64,000 nucleotides of DNA from Cordilura impudica (Eukaryota; Arthropoda; Insecta; Diptera; Scathophagidae), in contig OY821518.1 in the NCBI GenBank assembly GCA_963682025.1, forward strand, positions 34,275,502-34,339,501, read 5' to 3'. Under the pieces are notes generated by a model. That model made no database searches, was not told where the DNA came from, and saw nothing but the letters and a program-made list of their open reading frames with translations. How positions within the stretch are numbered: position 1 is the first letter of the stretch; every line of letters begins with the position of its first letter. Positions 55,001-61,700 of this stretch are shown here, piece by piece. Made by a program: the position numbers and the translations under genes.

Positions 55001-57990
55001 ATATTGAAAAGTTAATGGAGATAGGGTTAACCTATAAAAAAGATGATTGGCGTTTATTCATCGATAGTTCACTAATCAGCTTAAAAGTTGTGCTTTTGCA
55101 CAAGACAAATAGAATGCCTTCTGTTCCGATTGCGTATAGCACTGACACTAGTGAAAATTTCGATAATTTGAAACACATTCTGGAAGTAGTCAAATATAAC
55201 GAACACGAGTGGCGCATTTGCTGCGACCTCAAAATAGTTTCATTGATTACAGGCTTAACAGCATCTGGCCGTCCAAAATATCCGGGTTTTTTGTGCGATT
55301 GGGATTCACGATACGGAGAACGTATTAAAGGAAGAAACCAGTACAAACAGCATAACTGGAATAGTCGCATTGGACGGAAATGGCCTAAAGACAATAAACT
55401 ACACGAAAGTCTTGTTCCTGAAATGAAAATTTTGTTGCCGTTGCTCCACATTAAACTTGGCATTGCCAAAAATTTTTTGAAATGTATCGCAAAAAGACCA
55501 GCAGTATTCAAACGTTTAAAAGACATTTTCCCAAGACTAAGTAACGCTAAAATTCAGGAAGGGGTTGTTAATGGTCCCGACATACGGAAACTAATGAGTC
55601 GTCAAGATTTTGACCAAGTTCTGACAGACCGAGTATTAAATGCATGGCTCGCATTGAAAGCAGACATTAAAGGACTTTTGGGTAAAGAACGCAAAGACAA
55701 CTTCAGGCAATCTGTTGCAAATATGTTGGCAGCTTTCGATGAAATTGGGGTTAATATGTCGTACAAAATTCATCTCTTGCATCAGCATATTGATCAACTC
55801 GCTCAACAGTTGCCAACTGAATCTAATGAGCAAGGCGAACGTTATCACCAAACTGTGCTTCCATTTGAAATAAGGTAACTATAGAGTGTGCATATTTTGA
55901 ATTCCTAGATTTTTCTAATATCTTTTGTCAGAGTGCACAATTTAAACTTGTTAACGATTGAAAACTATTTTCGTTTCAGGTACAGAGGAAAGAAATCTCC
56001 AGATGTAATACTCGCTGAAATTTGTTGGTGGTATAAAAACACCTTTGTAGAAAAGGAAGACGAGGAAAAAGAGGAAGAAGGGGAAGACAAAGATGAAATT
56101 CCAGAATATCTGTTGGACGAAATTATCGACCTTTCTGATGATGATGACGATGACCAAGATATTAGAGAGAGCAGTGATGTTGATCCACAGCCGCCTGCTA
56201 AACGGCAACTGGCCAAATCATTAATTTAATTTATTTAATTTTTTTACTTAAAACTTTTCATAACTAGCATTTCAAAAATATATTTTTTTCCGTATTTTTA
56301 TAATTTCTTTTTCAATGTTTCTTCAAAACCAACACTGAACAAAATTGGTACATAAAAAATGAGAAGTAAATAAATATTAAGCTGGAAAACGCAAGTTTTG
56401 TATTATGATTGTTTTCTTTTCAAATCAAATTTATTGAAGAAACTGAGAAGCATATTATAGCTCAAACAGAAAGCAAAAAAGACTTAGTTTTGTGGAAAAT
56501 ATTTTCAAAAAGCATGAAAAAAAAATAATTTTTCCAACATTTTGCTTCTAAATCAATTTTTTTAAAAATTTTAATTAGCAAAAATTTGGCTTTTACAGAG
56601 TCGACGAGTTATAGCCAAAAAACCATATAAACAATATGTTGAAAATCGGAATTTGACTGCAAAGTTCGAAGATCGATTAAAAAAAAAATTCGAACTAACA
56701 TAAACAAACGCCGCGATACGGGTCTTCTAATTTAGCCTCTATTTTCACCCCTCACTCTCAGAATCGACCTTTTGCAAACCTGAATTTGTTCCACACTGTT
56801 ATTGTAGATTAGTACCATATATTGTCAGCAAAAAAATGTTTGTGCCTTTTTAAAAACTTTGAAATTTTGTAAATTGTAATTTTTGACTCTTCCGATTCAA
56901 AAGGTTGCCGAGCCCTGGTATAGGGTATCGTATTTTTTGTTTTATATAAAAATATTTTTTTTTTTCGTATTTGTTTTTTATATATATTTTTTATATAAAA
57001 AAAAATAATTTTTTATAAAAAAATATTTGTATAAAAAAAATTATTTTTATATAAAAAAATATATAAAAAAATATAGGCATTTTTTATACAAAAAATAATA
57101 TTCATATATAAAAAATAATTTTTATATAAAAAAAAAAATATTTTTGATATAAAAATATGTTTATAAGTATTTCTTTTTTATATAAAAAAAATTTATTTTT
57201 ATATATTGTTTGTTTGGACAGGGTTGTATCCTCTGAAGTAATACGACGTACAAACTGTGTGGTATGAAAACTAATTCATAACCACACTGCTCGTAGGTCT
57301 GAGTGTGAGTGTGTTAAAGCGTATGACCAAAAAGTGCAAGTACGAGTGTATGTGAGATAGACGCAGGTTCAAACCTCGCGGCCGCTCTAAGTATAAAAAT
57401 TTCATATGGAATCAATCTCATCAATTATAAAATAACAATTATCACACGTTCAAAAAAATCTTTGATGAAGGCTGAAATACCAGAAAGTAGTCTGAATCTT
57501 AGAAATATATGCTTTCTTTTTCTCTACCACGCAGCATTGAAAAATATTTCATTTTTTGTATATAAAAAAATATAAATTGTTTTTTACATATAAAAATATA
57601 TTTTTTAATACATTTTTTATAGGTATTTCTTTTCATGTAAAAAATTTTCTTATATAAAAAAAAAAATAAAAATTGTTTTTGTACTTATAAAAATATATAT
57701 ATTTTTTTATTAAATTTTATTTATTTTGTTTGCTTCAAAAATAAATTTTAGTTTTTTAGCCAAAAAAATTTTGAGAAAGCCTATTAAACTCTCTTAATTA
57801 ATTTTTATATTTACAGATTCTTGGTTTTGATAGTTTAGAGATTTTATCCATATTTGCCATAATCGTTCTATCGTTTCGCAAAGAAAGCATAATGCAAGTG
57901 ACATCATTGGATAATATTGAGGCAATACTGGCCGATTTATCATCAATAAAAGTGTTACCGTTAATACAATTGGCATTAAGTAGAGATTAG
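27689..57990 (+). CDS. TBC1D19: TBC1D19 orthologue (TBC domain family member 19), 11 coding exons
   Basis: Joined exons are 27689-27790, 27896-28054, 40987-41161, 41225-41324, 41396-41456, 41544-41735, 41883-42150, 42211-42320, 49663-49754, 49814-49895 and 57817-57990. All introns are GT-AG and all phases agree, giving 504 codons and a TAG stop. Identity rests on family landmarks: the segments [21 protein letters not shown], VxPFHGxxMxxAPxCxLY, GIVSxCLLFExLLQT, FKWxxRAFSG, LGxxSLEIL and VTSLxxxEAxLADLSxxKVxPL. TBC proteins usually act as GTPase-activating proteins for Rab GTPases. Here neither the IxxDxxR arginine finger ([10 protein letters not shown] instead) nor the YxQ glutamine finger (VLYQIM) is canonical, so GAP activity is doubtful. 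Introns 2, 8 and 10 are filled with transposons while the exons are intact. The gene is probably functional. No promoter or 5' UTR could be defined, and extra 5' exons are possible. Confidence 0.93.
27896..28054 (+). CDS. TBC1D19: TBC1D19 coding exon 2
   Basis: The exon has 53 codons from [12 protein letters not shown] to RRSETNV. It follows the acceptor TTTATCTTAG and precedes a consensus GTAAGT donor, with phase 0 on both sides. Intron 2 after it is 12.9 kb, the longest in the gene. Confidence 0.85.
28560..29690 (+). repeat. TBC1D19: Intronic tandem minisatellite, unit about 150-165 bp
   Basis: Six to seven imperfect units. Each contains AAATCGCTTATATCTCGAAA, ACTAAGCAATGTAGAAC, TTCCATGTAACCCCTCATTC, CCCATATGAATTGGG and GGTTGCCAGATCGAAAA. 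Units near 29090-29530 are the best preserved; the outer ones decay. No ORF. The array abuts the Helitron at 29727. Confidence 0.75.
29727..30099 (+). mobile_element. Helitron A, complete 373-bp non-autonomous copy
   Basis: Begins TCTATAATATTAATAGGC after an A, ends GGCTGGAATCTGCTAG before a T. The terminal palindrome CTCGAATTTTGAG lies about 12 bp upstream of CTAG. There is no ORF. This is the cleanest copy for defining the family. Confidence 0.85.
30165..30736 (+). repeat. DINE-like element, partial copy in intron 2
   Basis: Family sequence from AGACCCAATCTCTTAGGTCC to GTGGTATAGAGTATAAATAG, without the palindrome end. Its right half starts the second 2.9-kb duplicon. Confidence 0.55.
31301..32985 (-). 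mobile_element. Transib (family 2), internally deleted, copy b
   Basis: Starts with CACAGTGCACCATTTTACGA and ends GTCCACAGTG. Flanks are CGTCG (31296-31300) and CGTCG (32986-32990), a perfect 5-bp duplication matching the known CGNCG preference of Transib. Structure is the same as copy a. Confidence 0.85.
31740..31969 (-). pseudogene. Transib family 2 transposase, C-terminal fragment (copy b)
   Basis: Minus strand: [55 protein letters not shown] is the stretch just after the catalytic Glu in the family. The rest of the gene is deleted. Confidence 0.75.
34049..37521 (+). mobile_element. Transib (family 2), largest copy c, 3.47 kb
   Basis: Left end CACAGTGGACCATATTTTGA, right end ATGGTCCACTGTG. 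Flanks CGGCG (34044-34048) and CGACG (37522-37526) form a 5-bp CGNCG-type target duplication with one change. The plus-strand transposase gene runs from 34912 to 36945. Copies a and b are deletion derivatives of this type. A DINE-like fragment (34622-34775) lies between the left end and the gene. Confidence 0.88.
34912..36945 (+). pseudogene. Transib family 2 transposase gene, broken
   Basis: The N-terminal ORF 34912-35316 ([40 protein letters not shown]) ends in a stop. The linker frame continues to 35535. 35653-35997 carries [20 protein letters not shown] with the first catalytic Asp codon at 35764-35766 and [15 protein letters not shown]. After a shift, [20 protein letters not shown] holds the second Asp at 36087-36089 and the CIICQK zinc pair. 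[14 protein letters not shown] sequence is near 36420. The ORF 36620-36946 has [20 protein letters not shown], then [20 protein letters not shown] with the catalytic Glu at 36713-36715, and ends ...EEIFTKIG. Several stops and shifts: dead, but all three DDE codons persist. Confidence 0.85.
38680..39145 (+). repeat. GTGCGTGACT-type repeat element, copy 2
   Basis: Same order as copy 1 from TCTAACCCTAACCCATAAAA to GAGTTAAAAGAAAGAGTTTA, with fewer internal units. Confidence 0.55.
39162..39535 (+). mobile_element. Helitron A, complete copy in intron 2
   Basis: Begins TCTGTAATATTACTAGGC and ends GGCTGGAATCTACTAG, nearly the same length as the 29727 copy. It sits immediately downstream of the GTGACTGTGCGTGACT-type repeat. 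Confidence 0.8.
39690..40892 (+). repeat. DINE-like element, diverged, split by a Helitron
   Basis: Left half 39690-40030 (ACGATACCCATGCG, then AAGATCGGGAATCATC). Right half 40622-40892 (CCAGGTCTAAACATGCATTC, ending GTGCTATAGGGTATAAATAG). The Helitron at 40087-40613 lies between them. The GGAC repeat is reduced. Confidence 0.5.
40087..40613 (+). mobile_element. Helitron A, 527-bp copy inside a DINE-like element
   Basis: Begins TCTATAATATTAATGGGC at the end of a (TA)n run and ends GGCTGGGCTCTGCTAG. It is about 150 bp longer than sister copies because of extra DNA around 40330-40550. The flanks 39690-40030 and 40622-40892 are the two halves of one DINE-like repeat. Confidence 0.75.
40987..41161 (+). 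CDS. TBC1D19: TBC1D19 coding exon 3
   Basis: It encodes [17 protein letters not shown] through [13 protein letters not shown]. This matches the family segment YMRKAQGSWEKRILKSLNSM. The donor GTCAGA is weak but is the only one that joins exon 4 in frame (codon split after the first base). Confidence 0.9.
41225..41324 (+). CDS. TBC1D19: TBC1D19 coding exon 4
   Basis: It encodes [23 protein letters not shown] and ends in NTEF plus two bases of the next codon. The RPVYAPKD box is a family signature. The donor used is GTAGTA. A donor two bases earlier is possible but loses the conserved QVP at the start of exon 5. Confidence 0.88.
41396..41456 (+). CDS. TBC1D19: TBC1D19 coding exon 5
   Basis: This short exon encodes [20 protein letters not shown]. 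The acceptor is TTTTTAG and the donor GTAAAT. It aligns with the human LIQVPLKVKDIPELKECF region. Confidence 0.85.
41544..41735 (+). CDS. TBC1D19: TBC1D19 coding exon 6 (TBC domain start)
   Basis: The exon has 64 codons. The end [14 protein letters not shown] is the TBC entry motif R..LW, matching ALRAELWALIL in the human protein. The donor is a consensus GTGAGT. Confidence 0.92.
41883..42150 (+). CDS. TBC1D19: TBC1D19 coding exon 7 (TBC core)
   Basis: It carries the most conserved stretch, [20 protein letters not shown], then [15 protein letters not shown] and [11 protein letters not shown]. The last codon is split (G/CT) with exon 8. The catalytic finger positions of active TBC GAPs fall here and are not canonical. 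Confidence 0.95.
42211..42320 (+). CDS. TBC1D19: TBC1D19 coding exon 8
   Basis: It encodes [20 protein letters not shown] and [16 protein letters not shown]. The donor is GTGAGT. The 7.3-kb intron that follows holds tandem DINE-like repeats, a Tc1 element and MITEs. Confidence 0.95.
42508..43075 (-). repeat. DINE-like element, diverged subfamily copy in intron 8
   Basis: Starts TATACCCTACGCTAATTTGT, has the (GTCC/GTCT) block at 42600-42640 and ends in AATTTCACTACTTGTT. It differs from the main family (e.g. TCAGCAAAGTTGGATC-type spacer), so it belongs to an older subfamily together with the 47.3-kb copy. Confidence 0.55.
43077..43825 (-). repeat. DINE-like element, full-length copy 5
   Basis: Starts TATACCCTATACCACTAAGT two bases after the previous copy ends and finishes with the intact palindrome and CTTACTTGTTT. 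The two form a head-to-tail pair. Confidence 0.7.
45300..45625. repeat. GC-rich tandem duplication inside Helitron C
   Basis: Two copies of about 165 bp share CGTTTGGCAGC, GTGCTGCCGCGCAGTTGTTG, TCATCCGATATTTGAGCGCA and GTTCCGCGAGCGC. GC content is far above the rest of the window. The long ORF over it (45305-46033, + strand) looks like compositional openness rather than a gene. Confidence 0.7.
46080..46625. repeat. Four tandem units in Helitron C
   Basis: Units of 130-155 bp. Each has GTAGGCGTGGCCGATAAAA, GTATATGGTGACCTT, CAGAGATCGTGTGTACCAAA and AAATCCGTTAACAAATAAAA. Confidence 0.75.
47271..47693 (-). repeat. DINE-like element fragment split by a MITE
   Basis: Family sequence GAGAAAAGTAACTGACTTTA up to ATAACATCTG, then the MITE at 47353-47519, then CAGATATGAACGTCTTCATA to ATATTACTAG. 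The left side is cut by the Tc1 element that ends at about 47268. Confidence 0.6.
47353..47519. mobile_element. MITE D, 167 bp, near-perfect palindrome
   Basis: Inverted ends GGGGTTATTATGTAATTCGA and TCGAATTACATAATAACCCC continue almost to the centre (CGAAAATATTTTCGAAAGG). The element interrupts a DINE-like copy between ATAACATCTG and CAGATATGAAC. Confidence 0.75.
47768..48465. mobile_element. MITE E, 698 bp, TA-flanked, about 120-bp inverted ends
   Basis: Ends GGGCGGGTCGATTTAAAAAT and its inverse CGACCCGCCC. Inner parts also pair: GTGACAAGGAAAATC, CTTTGCCCGAGGAACCATAC, CTGATGTCCCGACTT. TA is present on both sides. The middle has CCCCTGGAACCCCCCTGG and a fragment of the GTGCGTGACT-type repeat. 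No ORF. Confidence 0.75.
48466..49662. other. TBC1D19: Intron 8, unexplained AT-rich DNA
   Basis: About 1.2 kb between MITE E and exon 9. It contains runs such as GGGGGGGAGGGGTTGAATG at 48594 and several poly-A tracts. I see no known element or ORF. Confidence 0.5.
49663..49754 (+). CDS. TBC1D19: TBC1D19 coding exon 9
   Basis: It encodes [20 protein letters not shown] followed by [11 protein letters not shown]. The acceptor is CTTTTTTAG and the donor GTAAGT, with a proline codon split 2/1 over the intron. Confidence 0.95.
49814..49895 (+). CDS. TBC1D19: TBC1D19 coding exon 10
   Basis: It encodes [20 protein letters not shown] then LLVLWDL. The FKWxxRAFSG box is diagnostic. The donor GTAAGT opens a 7.9-kb intron. 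Confidence 0.95.
49896..50867. other. TBC1D19: Intron 10, AT-rich with TATATAAAAAAA clusters
   Basis: 50455-50745 is a run of TTTTTATATAAAA-type words, also seen at 56930-57210 and 57545-57715. 50755-50867 is a fragment of the GTGCGTGACT-type repeat in reverse. Otherwise nothing recognised. Confidence 0.5.
51229..51892. mobile_element. MITE D copy with internal satellite expansion
   Basis: Left part ATGTAATTCAATTCGAAACG through GGAATTTCCTTT and right part ATTACATAATAACCCCCC equal the two arms of MITE D (47353-47519). The middle is replaced by about 630 bp of simple repeat. The first bases of the left end are missing. Confidence 0.75.
51256..51886. repeat. ATTATTTATTT 11-bp satellite, about 55 units
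   Basis: An (ATT)n lead-in to about 51280 is followed by nearly perfect 11-bp units, then (ATT)n again. Because 11 is not divisible by 3 and the unit has no stop in one phase, it makes a false 262-codon ORF with an 11-residue peptide period ([11 protein letters not shown]). Confidence 0.9.
52126..52321 (-). mobile_element. tRNA-derived SINE with 12-bp target duplication
   Basis: Minus strand starts GCGCCCCGGTAGGTGAGTAG. The box A-like TAGGTGAGTAGG lies near 52297-52308 and a perfect box B, GGTTCGATTCC, at 52256-52266, 30-odd bases apart as in tRNA genes. The tail is AT-rich. AAATATTATTTA occurs at 52114-52125 and again at 52322-52333, a target-site duplication. The head folds only partly as a tRNA, so it is not a functional tRNA gene. 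Confidence 0.8.
52560..53446 (+). pseudogene. hAT transposase remnant (ZBED5/GTF2IRD2-like)
   Basis: Peptides in order: [20 protein letters not shown] with [78 protein letters not shown]; then, after frame breaks, [20 protein letters not shown], the C-terminal dimerisation region. The N-terminal zinc finger and much of the catalytic region are missing. The 327-bp ORF at 52775-53101 is its best-preserved part. Confidence 0.8.
54298..56229 (+). pseudogene. Transposase-like gene of the 53.5-kb element, nearly intact
   Basis: The N-terminal zinc-binding domain ([34 protein letters not shown]) reads in frame 1 to MPFG near 54525. The next block ([29 protein letters not shown]) is in frame 2. From about 54770 the main ORF returns to frame 1 to 55878. 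It has [70 protein letters not shown] and [17 protein letters not shown] 105-bp GT-AG intron (55875-55979) joins to a last exon, [20 protein letters not shown] plus an acidic tail ending 56229. D (FIDSS), D (CCDLK) and E (EQGERYH) are candidate catalytic acids; that is inference. Related uncharacterised genes are common in arthropods. Two frame changes break it, unless they are sequencing errors. Confidence 0.75.
55875..55979 (+). other. Intron in the transposase-like gene
   Basis: Donor AAG/GTAACT and acceptor TTTCGTTTCAG/GT restore the frame EI-RYRGKK across 105 bp; without splicing the protein stops at TAA 55876-55878. Confidence 0.7.
56926..57816. other. TBC1D19: Intron 10 tail: TATATAAAAA clusters split by an insert
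   Basis: 56930-57210 and 57545-57715 are the same kind of TTTTTATATAAAAAAA low-complexity DNA. Between them 57215-57540 is normal-complexity DNA. It includes GCAGGTTCAAACCTCGCGGC at 57364-57383, a box B-like word (GGTTCAAACCT), so it may be a second tRNA-SINE. Box A is unclear. Confidence 0.35.
57817..57990 (+). CDS. TBC1D19: TBC1D19 coding exon 11 (last)
   Basis: It encodes [20 protein letters not shown] through [16 protein letters not shown] and ends in TAG at 57988-57990. The C-terminus matches the family pattern EAVLADLSTLKVMPLLQ. Confidence 0.95.
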   Translation: MLGFDSLEILSIFAIIVLSFRKESIMQVTSLDNIEAILADLSSIKVLPLIQLALSRD

Positions 57991-58150
57991 ATTAGAAAAA
58001 TTAAATTAATATAAAATGTTATAGAAAATTTATAGTACCGAAGAAATTGCATTTGTTCTAGAGAAATTATAATTTATGATTTACAAAATTAAAATAAATA
58101 AATTAACAAGTCACTGCATAATAAATTTATAAATTTTATTTATTCATTTA
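57991..58150 (+). terminator. TBC1D19: Probable 3' UTR and poly(A) signals of TBC1D19
   Basis: Within 160 bp of the stop codon there are AATAAA hexamers in AAAATAAATAAATT (about 58090-58103) and in ATAATAAATTT (about 58119-58130). AATAAA is common by chance in DNA this AT-rich, so the exact cleavage site cannot be told from sequence. Confidence 0.45.
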
Positions 58151-59235
58151 CAATATAATTATATTTTAAAATATTTTTTTTTTTTTTTTTTTAGATTTTC
58201 AATAATAAATACACATTTAAATTTCATAAATTCCTAAAATTTCTTTATTTGATATTTTGCACAATAGAACAACAACAATTAAACTTTTTTTATCGTAAAT
58301 GTAGTATATATTTTTTAAAATAATTTTCAGAGATTTTAAATATATTATTTTAGTTAATATTTAGTTTTGCTTTGTTTTAGTACATTTATAATTTTTATTT
58401 AAACTTTTTTTTAATGAATCTCTTTAAATTGGAAAATATTATTTTGTTGTTATTAATTAATAAATTTTTCTTATAGTTATTTATTTTCTTACATGGCTTT
58501 GATTTCATTTAATTTTGGTTATTCTCATACCTAGCTAAAAATATTTTTTTTTAACTTAGTTTATTTCAATTTTAAGTTTATTTTTGTTTTGTTATTTTTT
58601 TTAATGAGTTTTTTTAGTTGTAAGTTTTTTATAAAAACAGCTTTGATTTTTGTTTTTCTTTGCATGAGGCTGTTGCTAAAATATTTGTTTAATTATTTGT
58701 TTTTTTAGATCTTTTGATTTTTTTTTTACATATTTTTTGATTATTTTTTAAGTTGTTTATTTTTTTTATTGTATGATTTAAAAAAAAATGTATTTATTTA
58801 TAACAAAAAAAGAAGACTACTTAGTCACAAAGAAGACATGTTTTGATGAAGTAAAATTTAATAAAAATTTTTTTAATTTATTTAAGATTTTTATGTGGAT
58901 GATTTGAATTGAAGACATAATTTTAAAAAAATCTAAAACTATTTGAGCCGTTGTAAGATTCTGTGAAAATGTATGTACAAAAAATTTTTAATGCAAATAA
59001 CTTTAGAAAAGTAATAAATATTTTAAGGGAATCTGAAATATATTTCAATACCATTATTTTAAAACAAAAAATATTTTAAAACGACAAGATATCAGAAAAC
59101 TAGTGTTTTTCATCACACTTAAAATTCAGCCACAGATTTTGTCTCAGATTATTTTGATTTGGACAGATGACTTGAATATTCTTCCTCCTCTTGTATATTA
59201 ATCCACCTCTAAATACACCTCTGTGACTCGATTTT
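58151..59235. other. AT-rich intergenic DNA downstream of TBC1D19
   Basis: Dominated by T-rich stretches with no ORF, inverted repeat or known element. Confidence 0.55.
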
Positions 59236-59289
59236 ATGTGTGATAAAAAAAGAAAAAAATCTTTTCTATTTTTTCACGGGTTTGGCCTT

Positions 59290-60085
59290 AGATTTGTTCG
59301 GAAACCTGTTTTTAACATATTTTATTTTCATTTTCATATGATACCAGTCTATTTGAGCCTATTATTGACAGAAGTTGCTGGTTGGCTGGGTCGAAATATT
59401 TTATGTACAAACCCAGTTAACATTTGCTCTAATATTCAATCAGCGGTAAGCTCCATGAAATTACATCAATTACCGCACTCCCTTAAATTATATGGCCAAG
59501 AAGTTTGATATTAGGGTCATATGGGTCCAATAACAATATATTTCATATCCACCTGATGTTAAAACAAAAAAATTAATACAACTGATGTAAGAAAATTTTA
59601 AAAATAAATATACCAGAAAACTGCAAAGCTAATGAGCTGGCAAGACAGGGAGCTACCTGAAAAGTTTCAGCGAAATTGGCAAGCAAAGTTTGAGTTTGCT
59701 CCGCTGACATTACTAATCGTAGATGGGCTAATGGATTAACATGTAGGATTACGAGGGAAATTTGGCCATCTATGAGGCAAAAACACACAAATGCGTTACT
59801 ATCTCTCCAAGTTGGGTAGATTTCAATAGTAGTGGCGATTTTAACTGAAGACTGCCTCATAGGAAGACACGTTGTACAACACAGGGTCTCGTCAAATCAT
59901 TTCTATCGTAACTGCATGTATGCCAAGTAAGTGGAGAGTATCGAAAACTTTCCGCAGAATTGGACTTCGGACGCTGGGATCGTTGTCATTTCGTGACCCC
60001 CCAAATGTAGAAATATCACATTTTAAAAGCTTGAAAAGGAGCTCAAATTTATTCCATGAATGGGATCTTAAAAGTCCCTAGAGGC
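59290..60085 (+). pseudogene. LINE RNase H domain remnant
   Basis: Plus-strand pieces in LINE order: WLGRNILCTNPVNICSNIQS (the YTDSQAA-like region), then NELARQGA near 59635, RRWANGLTCRITREIWPSMR near 59720, TEDCLIGRHVVQHRV near 59850, and VESIENFPQNW, resembling the GHCLIGRHA...ESIEHFLC C-terminal zinc segment. LGSLSFRDPPNVEISHFKSL completes it. Frameshifted and stop-ridden. No reverse transcriptase part is seen upstream. Confidence 0.65.
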
Positions 60086-60141
60086 TAATGTTATACGTTA
60101 ACAGTAACTTATTGCCTAAACTACTTCAGCGCTTTTACCGC

Positions 60142-60602
60142 TCTCTCTCTTTCTCTCTCTCCCTCGCTTTCTCTTTCTCTCTATCCCCCTCTTTCTCTTT
60201 CTATCTCTCTTTCTATCTCTCTCTTTATCTTTCCCTCTCTTTCTTTCTATCGCTCACTCCCTTTCACTCTCCATCCCTCTTTCTCTCTTTCTCTCTCTGC
60301 ATCCCTATTTTTCTCTCACTCTCTTTCTTTCTCTCTTTCTTGCTCTCTCTCTCTTTCTCTCTCCCTTTTCCTCGCTTTCTCTCTATTCCTCTTTCTCTTT
60401 CTATCTCTCTTTCTCTTTCTATCTCTCTCTTTATCTTTCCCTCGCTTTCTCTATATCGCTCTCTCTCTTTCTCTGTCCTTCCCTCTTTCTCTCTTTCTCT
60501 CTCTGCATCCTATTTTTCTCTCTCTCTTTCTCTCTCTTTTTCTCCCTCTCTTTATCTCTCTCTTTCTCTCTCCTTTTCTCTCTCTCTCTCTCTTTCTCGT
60601 GA
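60142..60602. repeat. Polypyrimidine tract (CTCTTT)n-type, 460 bp
   Basis: Mixed CTCTCT/TTTCTC units on the + strand with scattered A and G. It yields a false 178-codon serine/leucine/phenylalanine ORF. It follows the LINE 3' end. Confidence 0.9.
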
Positions 60603-61269
60603 CGTTATTCTACATATTTTATGACACTTGCTATGGCCAGTTGCTATAGAATTTGATTCCACATAGTTTAAAACTATTTTGTAGGAAAATTTTTCTAAAA
60701 AATCAGAAACTGATTTAGCAGAAATTAAGTCTGTGAAAAAATTAAGATCATATTCATTTTCCGTCTCAAATTTTGATAGATTTAATTGCCATGGGGAATA
60801 ATCCTGTGTACCAAATTTTAGCTTTCGATGAAAGCAATAACTGAGTCAGCTAGAGTGCCAAAGAAATGGACATAAAATATATGTATACGACTAGAAGCTA
60901 AAGAGATTGCGGCCTCAAAAAAGTCGAAAATTCTATGCGAAGTTCATAAATTTAAAATAAAAAAAGTCATAAAATCCCAGTGCGGTCGAAACAAGAAATG
61001 TGGAAATTTTTTTCTCGACAGTCAGACGGCATGTCAAGCCCTTGACTCTAACATTGCATCGTAGGACAGTACAAGAAGGAACTGTCCGTCACTACTCTAG
61101 TATGGGCCCTGGCCATAGGTACTTTTATGGTAACTAATAGTCAGACGAAATGGCAACGACAAGTTCTGCTCTTGATGCTACTTTCTGGGTACTATCTTCG
61201 TGCACGTTCTACGAGCAGCAGATAATAAATGATCTGAATATTACTTAAGACAGACTAAAAGGGACATAC

Positions 61270-61467
61270 AATGAGTCTGGCTTGTTCTGGAAACTTTTGC
61301 CAGAGAAATCTGCTCCAGGCGCTAAGACCGACAAACAGCTATTTACTTTGTGTTGCGCAAATGCTTCAGGCTCACACAGGCTTAAGTTTTTGGTTATAGA
61401 AACGGCGAAAACCCACACTGCTTTAAAAACTTTGCTTGTCCGACGGAATTCAAAAGCTGAATATTGA
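61270..61467 (+). pseudogene. pogo/Tigger-type transposase fragment
   Basis: NESGLFWKLLPEKSA followed by GAKTDKQLFTLCCANASGSH and RLKFLVIETAKTHTALK is the DDE-region block of jerky/Tigger transposases (usual form DETGLFWRxxPxKT...AKxxKxRLTxxxCANATGxxKLK). The first Asp of the DExGLF box is an Asn here. Only about 65 codons remain. Confidence 0.75.
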
Positions 61468-61529
61468 CACCTGCAGAACAGCGAGGCAGACGTGACCTGA
61501 ATATAACGTAAGACAGACTAGAAGGGACA

Positions 61530-61700
61530 TATCAAAGCTTATGGCCATGTTGATGGCTCATTAGCTGATTGATAAACATGCTGGATGATGACTCTGACTT
61601 CCGAACAACAATCACTGCTGCCTCTGCGGAACACCTAAGGAAGAGGTGATAGTTATCGTTTCTTCAGTTTCGTTCTAGATTTCTCTAGTCACTTAACTTC
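61530..61700 (+). pseudogene. Possible LINE C-terminal zinc segment
   Basis: LIDKHAG followed by NNNHCCLCGTPKEEVIV recalls the LIGRHA...CRxCxxxEEE segment at the end of LINE proteins. Short and interrupted. Confidence 0.3.

Larger units (their letters stand above)
53487..56799 (+). mobile_element. Unclassified DNA transposon, 3.3 kb, with long inverted repeats
   Basis: Ends ACACTGTGGAACAAATTC and, inverted, ACAGTGTGGAACAAATTC. Arms of about 390-430 bp (53487-53920 and 56410-56799) stay similar inward through GAAGACCCGTATCGCGGC and AGCAAAATGTTGGAAAAATT. TATT lies on both sides (53483-53486, 56800-56803), a candidate 4-bp duplication. A multi-exon transposase-like gene fills the middle. A rearranged fragment of a relative is at 20159-20830. 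It is nested in the hAT. Confidence 0.85.
52036..56917 (+). mobile_element. hAT transposon with 8-bp target duplication, carrying nested elements
   Basis: Ends CAGGTAACGGCAACC (left) and GGTTGCCGAGCCCTG (right) are inverted. The flanks GTAAAGGG (52028-52035) and GTATAGGG (56918-56925) are an 8-bp duplication with one change, as for hAT. The host site is a DINE-like element (GGTATAGGGTATCG). The left end GGCAACCTGCGACTCGCGAG resembles that of ZBED/GTF2IRD2-like hATs. Nested in it are a SINE (52126-52321) and a 3.3-kb element (53487-56799). Confidence 0.85.

Noticed and set aside
55032..55526. A 164-codon minus-strand ORF
   Set aside because: It is the antisense shadow of the conserved core of the 53.5-kb element's transposase-like gene.
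60088..60624. A 178-codon Ser/Leu/Phe-rich ORF
   Set aside because: It is a polypyrimidine tract read in a stop-free phase.
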